33,466 nt of DNA, from assembly GCA_018897105.1 (NCBI GenBank), contig JAHILF010000104.1, forward strand, positions 1 to 33,466. The letters run 5' to 3'. Shown piece by piece: positions 8,133-17,118 of this stretch. Numbering within the stretch: position 1 is the stretch's first letter; every line of letters starts with the position of its first letter. The stretch is from Pseudomonadota bacterium. GTDB taxonomy: Bacteria > Desulfobacterota > Desulfobulbia > Desulfobulbales > SURF-16. Position numbers and translations under genes: made by a program. The notes beneath the pieces are model-generated. The model did no database searches and had not been told where the DNA came from. It saw only the letters and a list, made by a program, of their open reading frames with translations.

Positions 8133-9908
8133 TTAGTGATCAATACTGGCGCCGGCTCCCCTGGGGAAACGGATGTTTTCCACCATCTCCTGCACGTCAG
8201 CTGGCGGAGGAGCGGTGATAAAGGAAACAAGCAGCGTCACGATAAAATTGATGAGCATACCCACGGTACCGATTCCTTCAGCACTGATGCCGAGCAGCCA
8301 GGGGGTGCCGCCCAGGAACTTGATATTGACAATGTAGTAACAGGTGAAGGAAATGCCGGCAATCATACCGCAGATTGCCCCTTCGCGATTCGCCCTTTTG
8401 AAGAAAATGCCAAGAACGATAATCGGGAAGAACGATGAAGCGGCAAGGCCGAAGGCAAAGGCCACAACCTGTGCCACAAAGCCCGGAGGATGAATCCCGA
8501 AATATCCGGCCACACACACAGCCAGTCCTATCATGATGCGGCCAACCATTAACCGCTGTTTTTCAGAGGCGTTGCGGTTGATGAGGCGGTAGTAGAGATC
8601 ATGCGAGATGGATGAAGAAATTACCAGCAGCAGACCGGAAGCGGTTGAAAGGGCAGCGGCAAGACCACCGGCGGCAACGAGGGCAATAACCCAGGGAGGA
8701 AGATTGGCGATTTCCGGGTTTGCCAGAACCATGATGTCACGGTCAATGAAAAGCTCATTCTTGTTGTCGGTGGGGCTGTTTGAAAGAAGTTCCTGGCCGT
8801 AGGAGCCTTTTTCACCGGTGAATGTGGGTTTGCCGGTAAAGGGATCGCCTGGGAAATATTCAATAATACCGTCCTGGTTTTTATCAGACCAGGCGATAAG
8901 ACCTGTTTTTTCCCAGTTTTTAAACCAGGTAGGGGCTTTCGAATATTCAACGCCGCTGATGGAGTTAATCATGTTGTAGCGGGCAAAGGAAGCGATTGCC
9001 GGTGCGGTGGTATAGAGAATGGCGATAAAAAGCAGAGCGTAACCGGCGCTGAGGCGGGCAGCGCGAACACTGGGAACCGTGTAGAAGCGGACGATGACGT
9101 GGGGCAGGCCTGCCGTACCAACCATCAGCGCCATGGTGATGCAGAAAACGTCCAGCATGGACTTGCTGCCCTGACCGAAGGCCTTGGTATATTCCGCAAA
9201 TCCCAGGTCAGCGTTTAAGTGGTTGAGAACATCCAGCAGATATTTGCCGGCATTCGGTCCTTCAGCAATGGTAGAACCGAAGCCGAGCTGCGGCAGGAAA
9301 GTTCCGGTGATTTTTAATGAAATAGCAATAGCCGGGACCAGATAGGCCACAATAAGCACCAGGTACTGAGCCACCTGGGTATAGGTGATACCCTTCATGC
9401 CACCCAGTGAGGCGTAGAAGAAAACGATGGCCATACCGATGAGGACCCCGGTGTTGACGTCCACTTCAAGAAAACGGCTGAAGACGATGCCAACGCCGCG
9501 CATCTGGCCGGCAACATAGGTAAATGACACAAAGATGGCGCAGATAAGGGCGACAAAACGGGCAATATCTGAATAATAGCGGTCACCGACAAAGTCCGGA
9601 ACGGTGAATTTGCCGAATTTCCGCAGATAGGGTGCCAGGAGCAGGGCCAGAAGCACATAGCCGCCGGTCCAGCCGAGCAGATAAATTGAACCCGTATAGC
9701 CCATGAATGAGATCAGACCGGCCATGGAAATGAAAGAGGCGGCACTCATCCAGTCAGCAGCTGTAGCCATGCCGTTGGCGAGAGGGGAAACACCGCCACC
9801 GGCAACATAAAATCCACTGGTTGTTTTAACCCTCGCAATCCAAGCTATACTTAGATAAAGGCTGAAGGTGATTCCAACCATTATGTAAGTCCATGTCAGA
9901 ATTGACAT
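8133..9908 (-). CDS. Sodium/solute symporter large subunit (acetate permease-like, VC_2705 type)
   Basis: This 591-residue polytopic membrane protein belongs to the solute:sodium symporter family. The N-terminal FYVAGGGVSPLANGMATAADW and the later GGLAAALSTASGLLLVISSS (about 414-433) are typical of ActP-like members; the Ser/Thr residues of the latter line the second sodium site in the fold. Between membrane helices there is a long hydrophilic loop (about 312-405) containing DKNQDGIIEY (342-351), which resembles a calcium-binding EF-hand loop. Such proteins import acetate or other short carboxylates with sodium. The start has an excellent AAGGAGA site. Its small partner subunit lies upstream on the same strand, but 260 bases away, longer than the near-adjacent spacing expected for subunits. 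The exact substrate is not known. Confidence 0.87.
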   Translation of the reverse strand: MSILTWTYIMVGITFSLYLSIAWIARVKTTSGFYVAGGGVSPLANGMATAADWMSAASFISMAGLISFMGYTGSIYLLGWTGGYVLLALLLAPYLRKFGKFTVPDFVGDRYYSDIARFVALICAIFVSFTYVAGQMRGVGIVFSRFLEVDVNTGVLIGMAIVFFYASLGGMKGITYTQVAQYLVLIVAYLVPAIAISLKITGTFLPQLGFGSTIAEGPNAGKYLLDVLNHLNADLGFAEYTKAFGQGSKSMLDVFCITMALMVGTAGLPHVIVRFYTVPSVRAARLSAGYALLFIAILYTTAPAIASFARYNMINSISGVEYSKAPTWFKNWEKTGLIAWSDKNQDGIIEYFPGDPFTGKPTFTGEKGSYGQELLSNSPTDNKNELFIDRDIMVLANPEIANLPPWVIALVAAGGLAAALSTASGLLLVISSSISHDLYYRLINRNASEKQRLMVGRIMIGLAVCVAGYFGIHPPGFVAQVVAFAFGLAASSFFPIIVLGIFFKRANREGAICGMIAGISFTCYYIVNIKFLGGTPWLLGISAEGIGTVGMLINFIVTLLVSFITAPPPADVQEMVENIRFPRGAGASIDH

Positions 9909-10169
9909 TATTTTTTCTCCTTATGAATTTGTCTTTAATGTTCAGTATGAATGTTTTTTGGACGGACCTGTAATGCAATCTTAAACACCGTAATCATCGG
10001 AGTTTCCCCCGTTTTGTGAGTTTTTCCTGAATAACGAATCGTATTTTTTGCGGACGATCCGACGGTGTTCAAAATTAATGCGATTTATTGCTGTTTGCGA
10101 AAGTGACTGGAGCCTTTACGAACTCGTACAGGTTGATTTGTCCTGATATTCTGGACTCAATTGAAACCT

Positions 10170-10421
10170 TTATTCGTGAACGTCATACTCTTCGTCAACT
10201 TTCTTCATGATAAAATAGTAAATAAAGATAAGGACCACAAAGATATAGATGGCGCCTTGCTGAGCAAACCAGAAGCCAAGCGGAAAGCCGGCGATTTTAA
10301 TGGCATTCAACTGTTCGACAAATATGATACCGAATCCATAGGAGACAATTGCCCAGATTGAAAGCAGGACAACCATTAGTGAAAGATTTTTTTTCCAGTA
10401 CATTTTCAAATCTTTTTTCAT
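10170..10421 (-). CDS. Sodium/solute symporter small subunit (DUF4212 family)
   Basis: This small membrane protein of 83 residues has two hydrophobic helices (about 13-35 and 48-68). It opens with YWKKNLSLMVVLLSIWA and has the GFPLGFWFAQQG signature between the helices, which matches the DUF4212 small subunit that accompanies VC_2705-type sodium symporters. It probably stabilises or regulates the large subunit encoded next on the same strand. The ribosome binding site GGAGGGG precedes the chosen ATG; another ATG four bases upstream is out of frame. The 260-base spacer to the large-subunit gene shows no recognisable gene or terminator. Confidence 0.88.
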   Translation of the reverse strand: MKKDLKMYWKKNLSLMVVLLSIWAIVSYGFGIIFVEQLNAIKIAGFPLGFWFAQQGAIYIFVVLIFIYYFIMKKVDEEYDVHE

Positions 10422-10807
10422 TCATTCCCCTCCGTTGTAATTTGTTTATGTACAATTGTGAATCTGTAAGATGATAAGCCCAGGAAAACAGAAAGTCCCA
10501 ATTCGCTCTGTTTGCACAATGTTCAATTTCATATAGGAAATCAATAAAATAACTCCCCAATAGACACAAATTGCGGTGATACGAGCTTTTAAGGAAAAAA
10601 TCAATAGGTAGATTTACTGGTTTAGATTCGTCTGAAAATGAAACAATCTGAAAAATTCATGTGTGTAGTAATACTTAGATGAAAATACAAACAGAGAGCG
10701 GAGGGATTTTTTTTCTGTTGCGGCAGATTTATTCAAGAAGAAAGTGTAAGAAATTGTGATTTGGTGAAATTCCAACCAAGGACAAGAATGAGTAGGAGGC
10801 AGTGGTC
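10422..10807. other. Intergenic region between the symporter unit and recO
   Basis: About 390 AT-rich bases with no gene I can support on either strand. It should hold the 3' end of the recO transcript and the promoter of the small symporter subunit. I could not identify a clear terminator hairpin or a promoter with good -35 and -10 boxes. Confidence 0.4.
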
Positions 10808-11563
10808 TCATTTGGCCAGGTTGAATTGTTTCCAGGAATGGATTTCACGCTGCAGCTGAAAATTACCATAAAATTTGAGAACCTTTGCCGCTTCAGCAAG
10901 TGATTTCCCGGAGATTTTAAGACGGTTCAGTCTGGTCAGCGGCAGGGATCTGGCCATCTGCATGCTTTTGATAGCTGGCATTGATAATGGGATCAGCCCG
11001 ATTTCATTCGTCCGGCAGCAACGCGAACAGATAATGCCGCTTTGCGCCGGGCTGAAATAAAAGGGAAGGGTAGTCTGTTCCATTTCTCCGCAAACAAGAC
11101 AATGTTCCAGCATAAGACCCATGCCAAGGATGTCGAGCATCTTGATTTGAAAAAAAATGACGGTTTCAGCAATGTTGTCTCTGTCTGAAAGCTCATGCAG
11201 ACACCAGCAAAGCAGTTGGAAAAGCGACTCGTCGCTGTCATTTTCCCTGGTCCACTGGTCCATTAATTCGCAGACAAGCATGGCGGCGGTGTAACGGTGA
11301 TAGTTCTCACGTAATGGCGGGAAGGGGTTGACCAGGCTGGCATTGTCGATTCGGCCCATACTGGAAAGACGGCCGGGAACAATGGTGATATCCAGCAGGG
11401 AAAAGAATTCAAGTTTGTTGACAAACCGTTTTTTGCTTCGTTTGGCCCCTTTAGCAATGGCCTTCAGTTTGCCGAAATGTCGGGTATAAAATATGACAAT
11501 TTTATCTGATTCGCCATAGTCCATGACCTTCAGGACTATGGCGCGGGACTGGAGAAAAGACAT
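10808..11563 (-). CDS. recO: DNA repair protein RecO
   Basis: RecO (251 residues, normal length) loads RecA onto SSB-coated single-stranded DNA with RecR during recombinational repair. The N-terminal OB-fold is recognisable (AIVLKVMDYGESDKIVIFYT, GKLKAIAKGAKRSKKR). The central helical domain follows, with a zinc-binding cluster CLVCGE...CSRCC formed by four cysteines around residues 158-182. Its ATG overlaps the stop codon of the preceding HTH gene by one base (TAATG), so translation is probably coupled. It is the last gene of the long minus-strand run. Confidence 0.93.
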   Translation of the reverse strand: MSFLQSRAIVLKVMDYGESDKIVIFYTRHFGKLKAIAKGAKRSKKRFVNKLEFFSLLDITIVPGRLSSMGRIDNASLVNPFPPLRENYHRYTAAMLVCELMDQWTRENDSDESLFQLLCWCLHELSDRDNIAETVIFFQIKMLDILGMGLMLEHCLVCGEMEQTTLPFYFSPAQSGIICSRCCRTNEIGLIPLSMPAIKSMQMARSLPLTRLNRLKISGKSLAEAAKVLKFYGNFQLQREIHSWKQFNLAK

Positions 11564-12345
11564 TATTGGGCAGGAGGCGTTGCCTCCTGACTGTCAAAAC
11601 TGTTGGGTGGAGAGTTGGCCGTGGAGGGGGTTCCGGCAGAAGGAGACACTGCCTGTGGCAGGGGTTGATCATTGTTATTATTCAAGGAAGTGGTTGCCTG
11701 GTTTTGACTGTCGGTATTATCCATGGGAGGGTTGCCTGCTGAGGGAGAGGTTGCCGAAGAGTAAGTATTCCCTGTGGCGGATGGAGAAGTATAATGGTTT
11801 TGCACGGGGGTCTGCACCGTATCAAATTTTTCATTGATCTGTGATGAAAGAGACCCGTTTCCCGACCCCTGGAAAAAAGATGAACGGCGGGGTGTCGGCG
11901 ATTCTGAGTAGAGAAAGAAATAGTAGCCAAGGGCAAAGAGCGCAAGCAGAATGAGCAGAATGAAAATTTTACGCAGGCTTAAAAAAGATGTAGATTCAGC
12001 CAGTTTTTCATTGTAGAAAACATCATGATTTCTGATGTTTTCCTCGTCGGACTGCCCCATTTCGCGATCATAAAGTTCGAGTACTTCCTGTTGGTCAATT
12101 CCGAGGAATTTTGCATACAGCTTGATAAATCCCCTGGAAAATACCTCTGCCGGCATTTTACTGCGGTCATTGCTTTCTATTGCCCGCAGTGTCCCAATGT
12201 TGATACAGGTCTGTTCCGCAACCTGCTCCAGGCTGAATTGTTTTTTTATCCGTTCACGCTGCAGATAACTGCCCAGGGATGGTCCTGTATCGTTGTCGGT
12301 CGAGTCGTTGATTTTTGACCGGTTATGCTGGGAATCTTGTGCCAT
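11563..12345 (-). CDS. RodZ-like membrane-anchored helix-turn-helix protein
   Basis: This 260-residue protein has an N-terminal XRE-type helix-turn-helix (about 24-92: LGSYLQRERIKKQFSLEQVA, then INIGTLRAIESND and FSRGFIKLYAKFLGI), which is the RodZ/YfgA form. A single TM helix follows (about 124-146). The outer part is about 110 residues rich in Ser, Thr, Asn, Gln and Pro and looks disordered. RodZ proteins bridge MreB to the cell-elongation machinery. This one lacks a visible C-terminal beta domain (DUF4115), so the extracytoplasmic part is either reduced or diverged. AAGGA lies upstream of the start with a somewhat long spacing. Its stop overlaps the recO start. The cell-shape role is an inference from domain order. 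Confidence 0.78.
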   Translation of the reverse strand: MAQDSQHNRSKINDSTDNDTGPSLGSYLQRERIKKQFSLEQVAEQTCINIGTLRAIESNDRSKMPAEVFSRGFIKLYAKFLGIDQQEVLELYDREMGQSDEENIRNHDVFYNEKLAESTSFLSLRKIFILLILLALFALGYYFFLYSESPTPRRSSFFQGSGNGSLSSQINEKFDTVQTPVQNHYTSPSATGNTYSSATSPSAGNPPMDNTDSQNQATTSLNNNNDQPLPQAVSPSAGTPSTANSPPNSFDSQEATPPAQ

Positions 12346-12417
12346 TTGGCTTCAGTCCTTTTGCAGGAATAATGAGTTTTTCCGAGGTCATTATCCCATC
12401 CGAATGAAAGTGAGAGA

Positions 12418-13434
12418 TCAAAGGAGTTCCTTTACATAAGAATTTTCACGTAATTCCTTGACCCAGTATTCAAATTTTTTCTTTAGTTCCTGGTCGTAAA
12501 GAGTTGTCCTGATTTCTTCCTTTACATTTTCCAGAGGGGCTTGGGCAATAACACCGTCGCTGCTTTTTGACAGGAGTTTAAAGAACTGAAATCCCGCAGG
12601 AGTTTCGATGATGGGGCTTACTTCTCCGGGATGCAGGTCTTTAATAGCCTGCCACATGTAGTCAGCCAGTTCATTTTTCTTAAAAGTGCCTATGTCGCCG
12701 CCATCAACTCCGGAAGGCAGGTCTGAATAATTTTTAGCTATTTCATTGAAATTCTCACCAGCTATGACCATTTCCCGCAACTGCTCCGCACGTTTGAGGG
12801 CCTCTTCTTTGGAAGCGGAACGCCCCTTATCCTCCCAGCCGCTGCCAAACTGCAGGATGTGATAGCCTTCCGGAGAATTGTGCTGCATGTACTTATTGCG
12901 GTAGTATGCCTCGACCTGCTCATTGGTGATTACCACCTTTGACCGGATTTCGTAACTGAGCAGTCTTGAGCGGAGAATCTGATCGCGCAGTGAGGTGCGA
13001 TATTTTTCCTCTGTTACACCCATGGTCGCAAGCTGTTCCCGGAACTGTTCCACGGTAAGGTTGTTCTGTTCCATTATCCGGTCGATGGCTGCGTCGATGT
13101 CCGCATCGGCAACCTCAATCTGTAGTTTGGCGGCACGTTGGAGAAGCAGTTTGTGATCAATCATATTGCGCAGGATATCCTGGCGCGCTTTCTGGATGGC
13201 ATCATCAACCTGGGCGGGAGGAGCTTCCGCTCTGATTTTTGCAATGGTCGACGTAGCTTCTTCTTCAAGCTCGGAAAGGGTGATGACATCATCGTTTACC
13301 ACGGCAACAACCCGGTCAACAAGTTCTCCGGCAAGGGTCACAGAGCAGAGAAAGAGTTTGACGATCAGGAAAAGAAATAAAGCGGTTAAACGGGCTTTAC
13401 TGAATGATATGGGGGAATTTATCGTTTTAAACAT
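12418..13434 (-). CDS. surA: Periplasmic chaperone/peptidyl-prolyl isomerase SurA
   Basis: SurA-type proteins carry unfolded outer-membrane proteins across the periplasm to the Bam complex. This one has 338 residues from ATG 13434, which yields a signal-peptide-like hydrophobic segment (LTALFLFLIVKLFLCSVTLA). A longer frame uses an upstream TTG without support. The SurA N-terminal chaperone domain is clear (LVDRVVAVVNDDVITLSELE, ILRNMIDHKLLLQRA). One parvulin PPIC domain follows (FNEIAKNYSDLPSGVDGGDI through TPAGFQFFKLL) and then a C-terminal helix. E. coli SurA has two parvulin domains; only one is seen here, as in many non-enteric forms. Its place between mfd and the HTH gene, in one run with bamA, fits outer-membrane biogenesis. 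The Shine-Dalgarno is weak. Confidence 0.87.
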   Translation of the reverse strand: MFKTINSPISFSKARLTALFLFLIVKLFLCSVTLAGELVDRVVAVVNDDVITLSELEEEATSTIAKIRAEAPPAQVDDAIQKARQDILRNMIDHKLLLQRAAKLQIEVADADIDAAIDRIMEQNNLTVEQFREQLATMGVTEEKYRTSLRDQILRSRLLSYEIRSKVVITNEQVEAYYRNKYMQHNSPEGYHILQFGSGWEDKGRSASKEEALKRAEQLREMVIAGENFNEIAKNYSDLPSGVDGGDIGTFKKNELADYMWQAIKDLHPGEVSPIIETPAGFQFFKLLSKSSDGVIAQAPLENVKEEIRTTLYDQELKKKFEYWVKELRENSYVKELL

Positions 13435-13515
13435 GCGAAAACCAAGATGAATACAGTATGTTTCCGCCAACACGCGGATTTGGTAGCTCAACGTTAAGGT
13501 TTAGTATTTACGATA

Positions 13516-16500
13516 CTAAGCGAGGGCCTGCAATACTTTTTTAATTTCATTAAAAAGAGAATCATTACTTTCTATCTGCGACGGGACAACGAGCTTTCCA
13601 TCAGGGGTAAAACGCATCTTGTTCTTGCTTTTGCTCACCAGTGCAAGAATATTTTCCGGCTTCACCGGTGTCTGGTTGAGAAATGTAAAAACCAACCCGC
13701 CTGCTCCCCGTTCAAGTTTGCAGATTTTCAATTCCCGCAGGAAAAATTTGATGCTGATAACCCGCAGCAAGTTGATGGTTTCCTCCGGGATTTCTCCATA
13801 CCGATCACGCAGCTCATCCTGCAGATCCTCAAGTTCAAGCTCATCCCTGATGCTGGTGATTTTCCGATAGGCGATATATCTCTGATCACTTTCAGATATA
13901 TAGTGATCAGGAATAAAGGCGGAGATTCCCAGATTAATCTCCGGTTCCACCTCAGGCTCTCCAAGGGCGAGCTCACCGTCTTTTCCTCTTCTTTTCAGAT
14001 CTTCAACCGTCTTCTGCAGCAGATCAAGGTAGAGATCATAGCCAACGGCCACAATATTGCCGCTCTGGGATTTGCCGAGAATGCTTCCGCCTCCTCTGAT
14101 CTGCAGATCGCTCATGGCTAGTTTAAAGCCGCCTCCCAGTTCATTGTAATCCATCAGGGCACGCAGTCTCTGTCTGGCATCCTTGGACAATCCGTCCAGG
14201 GAGGGGACCAGCAGATAGGCATAAGCCTGTTCGCTGCTGCGTCCCACTCTTCCACGCAGTTGGTATATTTCAGCCAGACCGAAGCGGTCGGCGCGGGTGA
14301 TAATAATGGTGTTAGCATTAGAGATATCAAGGCCTGATTCAATAATCGTGGTGCAGACCAGGACATCCACCTCATTTTTGACAAAACGGACCATAATATC
14401 TTCAAGCTGCTTGCCCGGCATCTGGCCATGGGCCACGGCAATTTTTGCTTGCGGCACGAGCTTCTGCACGCGGTGGGCCATTTCGTGGATGGACTGCACG
14501 CGATTGTGGACAATAAAAACCTGTCCCTTGCGCTGCAGTTCCTTGATGACAGCCTCCTTGATAACCAGATCGTCATGTTTGGCAACAAAGGTCTTCACTG
14601 CCCGCCGCTGACTGGGCGGGGAACTGATAACGGAGAGATCCCTGATGCCGAGCAAGGAGAGTTGCAGGGTGCGCGGAATGGGGGTGGCGGTCAGGGTAAG
14701 CACATCCACATTGCTTTTGAGTTTTTTGATCCTTTCCTTATGGGCCACCCCAAAGCGGTGTTCTTCGTCGATGATGAGCAGGCCGATCCGTTTGAATACG
14801 ACATCTTTTGACAGAATGCGGTGGGTGCCGATTACCATGTCTGCCTTGCCGTCTGCCAGATCCTTGATGACCTGTTTCTGTTCCTTGTCGCTGCGGAAGC
14901 GGTTCAGACACTCAACCTGGAGCGGAAAGCCGGCGAAACGCTCCCTGAAGGACTCAAGGTGCTGTTCGGCAAGTACGGTGGTGGGTACAAGCATGGCCAC
15001 CTGAAAACCATCCTCAATAACCTTGAAAGCGGCACGAACCGCCACCTCGGTCTTGCCGTAGCCGACATCGCCGCAGACCAGTCTGTCCATTGACTGTTCG
15101 GAGGAGAGGTCCGTGATGACATCATTAATCGCCTTGAGCTGGCCTGATGTTTCTTCATAGGGGAAGGTTTCTTCCAGTTCGTTAAATAACGGGTCAGGCT
15201 GGCTAAAGGCATGTCCGGTTGCCAGTTTGCGTCTGGCATAGATATCGAGGAGTTCCTGGGCCACTTTCCAGACCGCTTCCGTCACTTTCTGTTTGGCTTT
15301 TATCCAGAGTTTGCCGCCGAGTTTGTTGACTTTCGGCTCTTTATCCGAAATTCCCTGGTACTTGCTGATGGTGCTTAAACGATCAACCGGTACGTAGAGT
15401 TTATCATTGCCTTCATAGGTGATCTGCAGAAAATCGTTGGCCACCCCGTTTAACGACATGTTAATGATACCGTTAAAAACACCGATGCCGTGATCGACAT
15501 GCACTACAAAATCTTCGGGGCGCAGTTCTTCAAAACGGATATTTTCAACAGGGCTGGCATGTTTTTTTCTTTTTCTGGAGCCAAGTCGTTTTTCGCCGAA
15601 GAGTTCATTTTCTGAGAGCACATGCAGACTTTCCAGCGGCAGATCGAAACCTGCACTTAAAGGAGAGGTGACCAGTGTCACATATGCTGCGTCAGTATGC
15701 TCAAGCCTCAGGGGTGCTTGCTGTTGTCGTAATTCAATGTCGTAATGGGAAAGCATTTCAGCCAGATGGAGAGCATGTCTTTCCGTCCGGCAGGCCAGGG
15801 CGACCTTGTCATGGTTTTGCTGCCATTCTCTGATCTGCTTAACCAGCGGGGCGATAAAACCTTCCTTTTTACGGGACAGCTCCAGTTGCTGCTTGAGCAG
15901 GAGATGGTTGCCGGTTTGAATGGAGAGAGTCTTTTCCTGGTCAGGTTGCGGGGAGGCAAAATCGTGCAGAAATACCTGGCTGAAAAGATGCAGGGATTTC
16001 TCCAGTTCTGTTTCCGGCAGAAAAAGGGATTCAGGTGGGAGTGCCGGGTTATTGACACTGCAGGCCTCCTGATAATTTTTGGTAATTCTTTCCCAGATCA
16101 GCTGGATGGATTGGGAAGATTCCTGAGGAGCGTAAGAAAAGGCAATGGTATTTTTCGGAAGAATATCCGTGGGGGCGGAGAGTTTTCCATAAAAGAGGGG
16201 AAGGAAAAACTCGATGCCGGGAAAAGGTGTACGGGTTTTGATCTTTTCTGCGATGGCATTTTTCTGCAGATAATTCCAGTTTCGCTCTTTACCTTCCCGG
16301 TCAAATGCTGCCAGTAGCTGTTGGTAATCAGCGCTAGTAGGATCAGGGAAAAGTGTGTCGCTGACCGGCAGAAAAATCATCTCCTTAACTTCTTTGAGTG
16401 ATCGTTGGGTTATCGGGTCAAAATAGCGGATCGATTCAACCGTTTCTCCGAAAAAATCAAGCCTGACAGGTGCGTCAATGGCTGAATCATCTTCGGCAAA

Positions 16501-17025
16501 AGGTGGGGGATAAAGATCGATAATGCCGCCACGCACGGCAAACTCTCCGCTGTTCTGGACAAGAGAAACCTGTTCGTAGCCTTTTCTGACCAGGGATTGC
16601 ACAAGCCCGTGCTGATCAGTCTCCTCACCCTCGATGACAATTTCTGCAAGTTCATCAAGAATATGCACCGACAGGATGCGGCGCAGCAATGCTTCACTTG
16701 AGGATATCAGGATGAATTGCCCCTGGTTTGACAGCACCCGGTAAAGGGTTGCTAACCGTGAAGCGGTGGTAGAGCTGTCCGGGGAAAGGGGTGTGTAGGG
16801 CGGAATCTCATAACCCGGATAGCAGAGTACGGGAAGAGAGGTGAAAAGGTGCAGATCCTGTTCCATGCTGGCAAGCATGGACTCCGAGGGGACGATAAAG
16901 AGAACGGACCGTCCGGTTCTTTCCGCAGTCTGGGCGGCAAGCATGGCCGCAGCCGAAGGCCTCAGCCCGCTGACATGAACGGTTTCTTTAAGGTTACCCT
17001 GAAGGAAGGTGAATAATTGCTGCAT
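13516..17025 (-). CDS. mfd: Transcription-repair coupling factor Mfd
   Basis: Mfd (1169 residues, full length) binds RNA polymerase stalled at DNA lesions, pushes it off and recruits UvrA. The UvrB-like N-terminal region includes GYEIPPYTPLSPD and FAVRGGIIDLYPP. The RNA-polymerase-interacting domain begins near residue 500 (EELRPEDFVVHVDHGIGVF). The RecG-like motor has Walker A GDVGYGKT (652-659), DEEH (753-756) and TATPIPRT (779-786). The C-terminal TRCF domain ends the protein. The ATG at 17025 comes nine bases after a perfect hairpin followed by six U, and no Shine-Dalgarno is visible there, an odd arrangement for an essential-length gene in the middle of a run. Confidence 0.96.
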   Translation of the reverse strand: MQQLFTFLQGNLKETVHVSGLRPSAAAMLAAQTAERTGRSVLFIVPSESMLASMEQDLHLFTSLPVLCYPGYEIPPYTPLSPDSSTTASRLATLYRVLSNQGQFILISSSEALLRRILSVHILDELAEIVIEGEETDQHGLVQSLVRKGYEQVSLVQNSGEFAVRGGIIDLYPPPFAEDDSAIDAPVRLDFFGETVESIRYFDPITQRSLKEVKEMIFLPVSDTLFPDPTSADYQQLLAAFDREGKERNWNYLQKNAIAEKIKTRTPFPGIEFFLPLFYGKLSAPTDILPKNTIAFSYAPQESSQSIQLIWERITKNYQEACSVNNPALPPESLFLPETELEKSLHLFSQVFLHDFASPQPDQEKTLSIQTGNHLLLKQQLELSRKKEGFIAPLVKQIREWQQNHDKVALACRTERHALHLAEMLSHYDIELRQQQAPLRLEHTDAAYVTLVTSPLSAGFDLPLESLHVLSENELFGEKRLGSRKRKKHASPVENIRFEELRPEDFVVHVDHGIGVFNGIINMSLNGVANDFLQITYEGNDKLYVPVDRLSTISKYQGISDKEPKVNKLGGKLWIKAKQKVTEAVWKVAQELLDIYARRKLATGHAFSQPDPLFNELEETFPYEETSGQLKAINDVITDLSSEQSMDRLVCGDVGYGKTEVAVRAAFKVIEDGFQVAMLVPTTVLAEQHLESFRERFAGFPLQVECLNRFRSDKEQKQVIKDLADGKADMVIGTHRILSKDVVFKRIGLLIIDEEHRFGVAHKERIKKLKSNVDVLTLTATPIPRTLQLSLLGIRDLSVISSPPSQRRAVKTFVAKHDDLVIKEAVIKELQRKGQVFIVHNRVQSIHEMAHRVQKLVPQAKIAVAHGQMPGKQLEDIMVRFVKNEVDVLVCTTIIESGLDISNANTIIITRADRFGLAEIYQLRGRVGRSSEQAYAYLLVPSLDGLSKDARQRLRALMDYNELGGGFKLAMSDLQIRGGGSILGKSQSGNIVAVGYDLYLDLLQKTVEDLKRRGKDGELALGEPEVEPEINLGISAFIPDHYISESDQRYIAYRKITSIRDELELEDLQDELRDRYGEIPEETINLLRVISIKFFLRELKICKLERGAGGLVFTFLNQTPVKPENILALVSKSKNKMRFTPDGKLVVPSQIESNDSLFNEIKKVLQALA

Positions 17026-17060
17026 AATAAAAAAGCCATGGCAGTGAAAGCTGCCATGGC
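17026..17060 (-). terminator. Intrinsic terminator after bamA, abutting the mfd start codon
   Basis: On the minus strand a perfect 10-bp stem (17060-17051 pairing with 17044-17035, core GCCATGGCAG) with a 6-base loop is followed by six U (17034-17029). The mfd ATG begins three bases after the U run. It ends the bamA message and may act as an attenuator for mfd. Confidence 0.83.
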
Positions 17061-17118
17061 GGTAAGAGATTAAGTTGGTTTGAGGATGCGTTCCTGCGGC
17101 AAGAAATCAGGAAAGCTG

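Noticed and set aside
8004-8438. 144-codon plus-strand frame at the symporter 3' end
   Set aside because: It overlaps the coding symporter and starts at the terminator hairpin.
13435-13491. Upstream TTG start extending SurA
   Set aside because: The added residues precede and disrupt the signal-peptide-like start; ATG 13434 is preferred despite a weak ribosome site.
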